The position numbers and the translations under genes were made by a program. This document shows, one piece after another, positions 59,126-64,000 of a stretch of 64,000 nt of DNA. The DNA comes from an uncultured Aquimonas sp. (GTDB taxonomy: Bacteria > Pseudomonadota > Gammaproteobacteria > Xanthomonadales > Xanthomonadaceae), in the NCBI RefSeq assembly GCF_937888285.1, contig NZ_CALART010000011.1, positions 186,001-250,000 on the forward strand, written 5' to 3'. Under the pieces are notes generated by a model. That model saw nothing but the letters and a program-made list of their open reading frames with translations. It was not told the DNA's origin and did no database searches. Numbering within the stretch: the first letter of the stretch is position 1; each line of letters opens with the position of its first letter.

Positions 59126-60250
59126 TCAGCGTCCCTTGCGTGCACGGGCGGGGGCTTTCGGCGTGACCGCCGCCAGCGGCGGCAGGGCCTTCTTGCGGCT
59201 GGCGCTGGCTTTGACCGCGCGTTTGGCAGCGGCCTTGGCGGCGGGCTTCGCGGCCTTGGCGCGCGGCTTGGGCTTGGCGCTGGTGCGCTCGCTCTGGGGC
59301 TTGGGCTGGGTCTCGGCGCTGGACGTCTCGGCGCGGAACCCGGGTTCGGTCGGGCGCGGGGCCGACTCGGGCCTGCGCCGCGCCTCACTCGAGGCGCCCT
59401 GCCCGGCCAGCTCCAGCTCAGCGATGCGCTGTTTCAGCGCGCGCACTTCGCGGCTCAGCTCGTGCGTGCGCTTGTGGTTGGAGTCGAGTTCGGTACGCGA
59501 GGGAAGGCCCAGGGCCTTCAGCTGCTCCTCGACGATCGCCATGCCGCACTGGCGGACGCGCATCTGCGCGTTGACCAATTCGCCGTAGACGTGGCGGTAC
59601 TCGGGGCCGAGCGCGATCTGGGCGAAGGCTTCCTCGCTGGCGTCGATCCACAGATCGAACAGCGCGCGCGCCGAAGCGAGCTGCTTGCCGGGTTCGCTGT
59701 GCGCGCGCAATTTGGCCTCGAAGCGGGCCATGCCTTCGCGCTGCACTTTCTGCATCAGGGTGTTGTAACGCTCCATCACCGACTGCAGATCGATCTGCGC
59801 CTGCGCGAAGGCCTGCCAGCGCTGCTGGTGCTCGCGCATCAGGCCCAGCGGTGCCGACCCCAGCGCGCCGCGCATCTCGGCGGCGAAGCCCGGCGAGCCG
59901 CCGCCAGCCATCGGCGCGAGGAAGCTCGGCACCATCAGAGCGGGCGGGATCGCCGGCGCATCGCCGAAGGTCTTGCGCCACAGCTGCATCAGGCTGTCGA
60001 CGTCGAAGTTCGGCGCCTCCAGCGCAGGCAGCAGGGCCTGCTGCAGCTGGCCGTACATCTGCTGGGCCTGGGCGAACAGGTCGGCGCCGGGCATCGGCTG
60101 CGGCTGTGCGCCGAACATCTGCTGGAAGGCGGCGAAGGGCGACGGCGGCGGCGCCGGCTGCGGCCTCGCCATCGAGTTCCAGAAGCCCATCACCTGCTCG
60201 GCCATGCGGGCAGGATCGAAGGCGGAAAAATCAGGCGTGTTGGCGCTCAT
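59126..60250 (-). CDS. phaE: Class III PHA synthase subunit PhaE with histone-H1-like tail
   Basis: A 374-residue partner of PhaC. The N-terminal part holds FAFDPARMAEQVMGFWNSM-like FDPARMAEQVMGFWNSM, and the centre MERYNTLMQKVQREGMARFE and AQMRVRQCGMAIVEEQLKAL is the usual PhaE core, ending in a coiled coil near residue 285. The last 80 residues are Lys/Ala/Pro-rich (AKAAKPAAKAAAKRAVKASA), like PhaF phasin or histone H1. That tail could bind DNA and tether granules to the nucleoid. Confidence 0.9.
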   Translation of the reverse strand: MSANTPDFSAFDPARMAEQVMGFWNSMARPQPAPPPSPFAAFQQMFGAQPQPMPGADLFAQAQQMYGQLQQALLPALEAPNFDVDSLMQLWRKTFGDAPAIPPALMVPSFLAPMAGGGSPGFAAEMRGALGSAPLGLMREHQQRWQAFAQAQIDLQSVMERYNTLMQKVQREGMARFEAKLRAHSEPGKQLASARALFDLWIDASEEAFAQIALGPEYRHVYGELVNAQMRVRQCGMAIVEEQLKALGLPSRTELDSNHKRTHELSREVRALKQRIAELELAGQGASSEARRRPESAPRPTEPGFRAETSSAETQPKPQSERTSAKPKPRAKAAKPAAKAAAKRAVKASASRKKALPPLAAVTPKAPARARKGR

Positions 60251-60754
60251 CGCAAGCCTCGTGGCGCAAGGGAAACCGCGGTTCGCAGAGCCCGCGAAAC
60301 AAGCGCGGCGGGCCCTGCGTCAATGCGCCGGGATGCTAGCACAGGGGTATGTCGCGGCCGACGGCGTGGCGGGCGCTTGGCGCCGTCGCAAGGGCTCGCA
60401 TCCCGGCACCGGGGCGGTACGAAGGCCATGGTGGGCCAGGGCCCACCCTATGCGATCGGAAGCGCTTGGTATCGTCCCCCGCGAAACCCGACGTCGGCGC
60501 AGGACGCGAAGCCGCCATTGGATCTCCAACACCGCCTCACGGCCGAACGCCGCATAGGGTGGGCCCTGGCCCACCATGAGCTCGACCCCGCGGTCGCCCA
60601 CACCCGTCGCAGGCTGTGACCACACTGATCTGCACACCAAGCGTTTGAAACACCTCGCACACTGCCGATCGCGAACGTGACCTCGATTGCCTGTGCGAAC
60701 GGCGAGCGCGGGCAAGGGCAGAGCCGCGCGGCAAGCTCGAACCGCCGCGGCAAC
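60251..60754. other. Intergenic region with REPIN-like element, no gene
   Basis: 504 bases upstream of phaE and downstream of the oligomer hydrolase gene, both on the minus strand. The core is the inverted-repeat element at 60427-60578. The promoter of phaE must lie in the part before 60427. Open frames here run through the palindrome and are not credible. Confidence 0.65.
60427..60578. repeat. REPIN-like element with perfect 28-bp inverted ends
   Basis: The left arm (60427-60454, starting CATGGTGGGCCAGGGCCCAC) is the exact reverse complement of the right arm (60551-60578). Each arm is itself a hairpin, GGTGGGCC/GGCCCACC with a 2-base loop. The total of 152 bp equals the element at 928-1079. 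There is no internal gene or transposase. Confidence 0.85.
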
Positions 60755-62584
60755 TCAATCCGACGGCAGCGCCAGATGCTCAGCCCGCAGCGGCGCCGCG
60801 CCCGCGCCTTCGATGCCGCGCGGCTCGGCCGCCACGCGCACGCGCTCGCTGCGCGGCCCGCGACCGGCCTCAAGATCGGCCCAGGCCTGGTCCAGCGCGC
60901 GATACGCATACGGCATCAGCGGCAGGTAGCGTGCAGCCAGCGGCGGCGCACCAAGGAAGCCGTCGAAGTGCTGCACATGCGGAAGCTGCCAGTAGCGCAG
61001 CGCGCGTCCTGCGTGCTCGGCCTGGGCGACGTAGGCCGCACTGCTGAAGGCTTCGGGAATCAGGCCATCATCAAGCCCATGCAGCACGGTCAGCGGCAGG
61101 CCGGCGCGCGGCGGGCCTGCCTGCGTCTGCGACACCGCTGCGCGCAGGCTGCGCGCGTCTGCGCTGTCGCCGTCCCAAAGATCAGCGAGGCAGCGCAGGC
61201 CGGCCAGTGCAGGCGGCACGTCGGGCTCCGGCGGCGACAGCAGCTGCACGCCAGCCGTCGGCGGAATGCCCGAACCATCGCTCCAGATCAGCACGCGCTC
61301 AGCTGGCGTCGTAGCGCGCGGCTGCCCCTGCGCATCAAGCGCGGCGACGCGGAATCCGCAGGGCATGTCGGCCGGCCCGCGGCGCAGGTAGGCCGAGGCA
61401 TAGGTGGCACCGACTGCACGCCACATTTCGAAACTGACGCTGAGCGCGCCCGCAGCGATCGCCGCGTCGGTCCAGCCACCCTCATGAAGACGCTGCAGGG
61501 CTTCGGCGACCTGCGCATCAAACGTGGTCGCGGCCAACAGGCCGGCCTCGTGCGCGAGCGCGCAGGCGCGTCGCCAATCGGGCGCTGCGCCCTGCGGCGT
61601 GCGTGCGAATGGCATGGCATCGAAGCGCGCATCCAGCAGGGCGCAGGGCATCAGCAGTCCGGCCTCGGTGCCGTAGTCGAAGGCGGGTCGGCCGTGGTTC
61701 GCGACGTGCACGTTCGGCGCGATCGCCACCGCGGCATCCAACCAGGCCTCGGCGTCCGCCGCGGCGCGCAGCACGGCCGCACCGCCGTTGGACACGCCGA
61801 CCGCGATGACCCGCGTGTTCTCGAAGGTGAAGGGCGCCTGCGCCGGTAGCGCGCGACTCAGCTGCTGCAAGCCGAACTCGGCAGCCTGGCGCAGGTGGCG
61901 GCCCCAGTCGGCCTCGGGATGGTCACCGCTGTGCGCATGCTTGACCGCCAGCAGGGGCTCACCGCTGGCTTCCAACGCGAATTCCGGCTCACCCTCGGCG
62001 AGTCCCGACAGCCCCGCGCCCTGCCCGCTCACCAGATCGAAGAAACCCGAACCCGCGCCCTTGTCGGTGTAGGCCACCGCACAGCCGCGCGGCAGGCCCC
62101 AGCCGCCCGCCAGCGAGATCGCGCCGTAGATGCCGCGCGAGCCCGAGGAGGCGGTGACGACCAGGCAGCGCGCGCGGGCATCGAAAGCATCCGGCAGCTG
62201 CAGCAGCACCCGATGCGGATGCCGCGCTTCGGGCAGCCAGGCCAGGGCGTGGAACTCGCGCCCCGGCACGCTCGGCACAGCGCCATAGACCTCGCCGAAG
62301 CCACCGCCGGGCGCGAGATCGGCGATGCCGCGCCAGTTGGCCCAGATCGCCCGGCGGCGCAGTTCTGCGGAAGTGGGCGCGCTCGCATCGGCCAGCGCAG
62401 GCGGCTTGACCTGCTGCAGACCCGCGAGTCCGAGACCCGCGCTGAGCAGATCGTCAGGCGCACGATGCACGCTTTCGCGGACGTCGGATTGACGCATGGG
62501 CACAGCCTCGTTCGGCGCTTGAACAGTGGCGCACGCAGCGAGCAGAAAGCAGGCGATGCCGGCAGAGAAACGAATCGTAGACAT
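60755..62584 (-). CDS. D-(-)-3-hydroxybutyrate oligomer hydrolase (lipoprotein)
   Basis: A 609-residue enzyme of the 3HB-oligomer hydrolase family, which cuts 3-hydroxybutyrate dimers and short oligomers from PHB breakdown. The lipobox LAAC (Cys18) makes it an exported lipoprotein. The nucleophile is Ser in AVGVSNGGAAVLRAA; TASSGSRGIYGAISLAGGWG and a late DDG/His region (LHGLDDGLIPE, LPHVQHFDGF) complete the site. The start at 62584 gives the lipoprotein signal. It links to phaC/phaE downstream. Confidence 0.9.
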   Translation of the reverse strand: MSTIRFSAGIACFLLAACATVQAPNEAVPMRQSDVRESVHRAPDDLLSAGLGLAGLQQVKPPALADASAPTSAELRRRAIWANWRGIADLAPGGGFGEVYGAVPSVPGREFHALAWLPEARHPHRVLLQLPDAFDARARCLVVTASSGSRGIYGAISLAGGWGLPRGCAVAYTDKGAGSGFFDLVSGQGAGLSGLAEGEPEFALEASGEPLLAVKHAHSGDHPEADWGRHLRQAAEFGLQQLSRALPAQAPFTFENTRVIAVGVSNGGAAVLRAAADAEAWLDAAVAIAPNVHVANHGRPAFDYGTEAGLLMPCALLDARFDAMPFARTPQGAAPDWRRACALAHEAGLLAATTFDAQVAEALQRLHEGGWTDAAIAAGALSVSFEMWRAVGATYASAYLRRGPADMPCGFRVAALDAQGQPRATTPAERVLIWSDGSGIPPTAGVQLLSPPEPDVPPALAGLRCLADLWDGDSADARSLRAAVSQTQAGPPRAGLPLTVLHGLDDGLIPEAFSSAAYVAQAEHAGRALRYWQLPHVQHFDGFLGAPPLAARYLPLMPYAYRALDQAWADLEAGRGPRSERVRVAAEPRGIEGAGAAPLRAEHLALPSD

Positions 62585-62705
62585 GCCCGGATGCTCGTTG
62601 CGCAGCGCGCGTCCGGCCATCGTACTTTGGTACAGCAGTGGCGCGAGGATCGGCCAAGCGCTCCGTGAGACCTGAGCACACGCGGCGAGCCGCTCCGGCT
62701 CTCCC

Positions 62706-62733
62706 GAATCCCCAATCCCGAATCCCGAATCCC
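62706..62733 (-). repeat. Four-unit GGGATTC heptamer repeat (site 3 of 3)
   Basis: On the minus strand four units (GGGATTC, GGGATTC, GGGATTG, GGGATTC) are followed by GG and then GAGAGCC (62697-62703). The unit number and length equal the other two sites. Confidence 0.85.
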
Positions 62734-62739
62734 GGCCCC

Positions 62740-62777
62740 AAAAAGTGAGGGCGAAGCCGGTTCCCCGGCTTCGCCCT
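62740..62777 (-). terminator. Intrinsic terminator downstream of amt
   Basis: AGGGCGAAGCCGG (62748-62760) pairs with CCGGCTTCGCCCT (62765-62777) around TTCC. On the minus strand the stem is followed by CACTTTTTGG, a good T run. Confidence 0.85.
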
Positions 62778-62895
62778 CTGGCCAGACTGTCGCAGCCCCC
62801 GCGAACGACAGTCGTGCTGGGTGGGACAGCGCGGCGCCCAGTGCCGGCTTCCCGTGGTCATGGGCATCCCTGCCCGCTCCGCTTCCTCCCCTTGA

Positions 62896-62936
62896 GCGCT
62901 GCGCTGGCCCAATCCCCCGACCGGCCAGCGCAGCGC
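62896..62936 (-). terminator. Hairpin just after the amt stop
   Basis: GCGCTGCGCTGGCC (62896-62909) pairs perfectly with GGCCAGCGCAGCGC (62923-62936) around a 13-base loop, 6 bases after the amt stop. There is no T tract; it may protect the 3' end while the second hairpin terminates. Confidence 0.55.
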
Positions 62937-62942
62937 CTTGAC

Positions 62943-64000
62943 TCAGTTGTAGGCCGACTCGCCGTGGGCGCTGAGATCCAGGCCTTCACGCTGTTCGTCA
63001 TCGCTGACGCGCAGACCCAGCACCACGCGGATCAGGCTCAGCGCGACGAAGGTGACGACGCCCGACCAGACGATGGTGATGATCACGGCCTCGGCCTGGA
63101 TCAGCACTTGAGAGGCAATCGAGAAGTCGTCCGCGCCGCCACCGCCCAGGCTGGGCGCTGCGAACACGCCGGTCAGCAGCGCACCGACGATGCCGCCGAC
63201 GCCGTGGACGCCGAACACGTCCGCGGTGTCGTCCACGTTCAACAGACGCTTGAGTCCAGTGACGCCCCAGAAGCAGACCACGCCGGAGATCAGGCCGATG
63301 GCGATCGCCCCCATCACGCCGACGCTGCCGCAGGCCGGAGTGATGGCGACCAAGCCCGCCACCGCACCCGAGGCACCACCGAGCATCGAGGCCTTGCCGC
63401 GCAGGATGCCCTCGGCCGCCGACCACGCGACCACGGCTGCGGCGGTGGCCATGAGGGTGTTGATGAAGGCCAGCGCGGTGCCGCCGTTGGCTTCGAGGTT
63501 GGAGCCGGCGTTGAAGCCGAACCAGCCGACCCACAGCAGGGAGGCACCGACCATGGTCAGCACCAGGTTGTGCGGGGTCAGATGCTCACGCCCGTAGCCC
63601 AGGCGCTTGCCGACCATGTAGGCCGCGACCAGTCCGGCCACACCGGCATTGATGTGCACCACGGTGCCGCCGGCGAAATCGAGGGCGCCCTTCTCGAACA
63701 GGTAGCCACCGCCGGCCCAGACCATGTGCGCGATCGGCAGGTAGCAGAACGAGAACCACAGCACCGCGAACACCAGCACCGACAGGAACTTCATGCGCTC
63801 GGCGAACGCACCGACGATCAGCGCGCAGGTAAGACCGGCAAAGGTCGACTGGAAGGCGACGAAGATCAGCTCGGGGATCATCACCCCATCGGTGAACGTG
63901 GCCGCCAGCGACTCGGTGGTGATGCCCTTCAGGAACAGCGCGTCGAGGCTGCCGATCCAGGCGTTGCCGCCGACGAAGGCGAGGCTGTAGCCGTACACCG
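62943..64000 (-). CDS. amt: Ammonium transporter, C-terminal part (gene starts outside the window)
   Basis: The open frame runs off the window end, so the N-terminal helices are missing. About 352 residues remain with nine or so membrane helices. The conduction-pore twin His residues are in LPIAHMVWAGGGYL and DVFGVHGVGGIVGALLTG; the Phe gate and substrate Asp region are in GGTVVHINAGVAGLVAAY. AMT/MEP proteins move ammonium or ammonia into the cell; in bacteria glnK usually lies upstream (outside this window). The C-terminal tail LGLRVSDDEQREGLDLSAHGE is the cytoplasmic regulatory part that meets GlnK. Confidence 0.96.
   Translation of the reverse strand, partial: VYGYSLAFVGGNAWIGSLDALFLKGITTESLAATFTDGVMIPELIFVAFQSTFAGLTCALIVGAFAERMKFLSVLVFAVLWFSFCYLPIAHMVWAGGGYLFEKGALDFAGGTVVHINAGVAGLVAAYMVGKRLGYGREHLTPHNLVLTMVGASLLWVGWFGFNAGSNLEANGGTALAFINTLMATAAAVVAWSAAEGILRGKASMLGGASGAVAGLVAITPACGSVGVMGAIAIGLISGVVCFWGVTGLKRLLNVDDTADVFGVHGVGGIVGALLTGVFAAPSLGGGGADDFSIASQVLIQAEAVIITIVWSGVVTFVALSLIRVVLGLRVSDDEQREGLDLSAHGESAYN

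Larger units (their letters stand above)
62585..62942. other. Intergenic region between amt and the oligomer hydrolase
   Basis: 358 bases hold two hairpins after amt (62896-62936 and 62748-62777), the heptamer repeat tract (62706-62733) and the promoter region of the hydrolase. No gene is seen. Confidence 0.7.

Noticed and set aside
57233..60619. Very long open frame (over 1100 codons) on the plus strand opposite phaC, phaE and the orphan gene
   Set aside because: It is antisense to well-supported genes; in GC-rich DNA the opposite strand often stays open. The composition (His/Gln/Arg/Ala-rich) and lack of any family motif mark it as a shadow.
60251..60754. Insertion sequence remnant at the 28-bp inverted repeat
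   Set aside because: Only 96 bp lie between the arms, with no transposase fragment or clear target duplication; a REPIN-like element fits better.

Overview
The window is GC-rich (about 70% G+C by eye), densely coded and entirely chromosomal in character. Gene content and order point to a gammaproteobacterium of the order Lysobacterales (Xanthomonadales). The indicators are the pabB-pabC-mltG-tmk-holB-pilZ string behind the fab genes, a FimX-type c-di-GMP receptor, the mtaD-ubiG-HAD phosphatase group, class III PHA synthase genes, and dispersed REP-like palindromes with heptamer repeats of a kind I recall from this group. I see no rRNA, tRNA, CRISPR array, prophage or insertion sequence.

Layout. 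1-9,100: the 3' end of alaS, a secreted TAP-type hydrolase, gap, an S1/P1 nuclease, a P-loop-like orphan, a SET-domain protein coupled to a META lipoprotein, a GlsB membrane protein and an M20 peptidase. 9,300-15,800: a ComEA-like protein followed by a candidate GGA-rich small RNA, HutD, a large secreted M14 carboxypeptidase, corC overlapping a DUF4105/Lnb-like gene, and NnrU. 15,800-30,300 (minus strand): yceD-rpmF, fabH-fabD-[S8 protease]-fabG-acpP-fabF, pabB-pabC-mltG-tmk-holB-pilZ. This is the widespread fatty acid/folate/replication string, but a lower-GC subtilisin-like protease sits between fabD and fabG. 30,300-37,500: a GT39 membrane glycosyltransferase, the moxR-DUF58-tgpA operon and slp. 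37,500-44,100: folE2, a phytoene-synthase-like gene, HAD phosphatase, ubiG, mtaD, efp, and epmB divergent from efp. 44,100-54,200: fimX with a good sigma-54 promoter match, htpX, gluQRS, phaB, phaR, a second SDR reductase, a DUF1615 lipoprotein, a reprolysin-type metalloprotease and acpH. 54,200-64,000: a periplasmic-sensor diguanylate cyclase, an orphan membrane protein, phaC-phaE, a 3-hydroxybutyrate oligomer hydrolase and the 3' part of amt.

How the genes work together. Polyhydroxybutyrate metabolism is spread over about 14 kb: the reductase PhaB, regulator PhaR, synthase PhaEC (PhaE carries a histone-H1-like Lys/Ala tail) and an oligomer hydrolase. FimX, PilZ and the diguanylate cyclase belong to c-di-GMP/type IV pilus control. 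EF-P and its lysine aminomutase EpmB are divergent neighbours. The fab genes with pabB/pabC, mltG, tmk and holB join envelope growth with DNA replication.

Points most worth a second look: (1) three unrelated secreted proteases end in the same short tail, F-x-[D/N]-G-F-E plus two or three residues; (2) the S8 protease is inserted in the fab operon and begins with a separate IPTL-CTERM-like module; (3) an Lnb-like gene occupies the place next to corC where lnt normally sits; (4) three intergenic sites each carry exactly four copies of a GGGATTC-type heptamer; (5) a hairpin-rich GGA-motif transcript candidate follows comEA; (6) a sigma-54 promoter precedes fimX.
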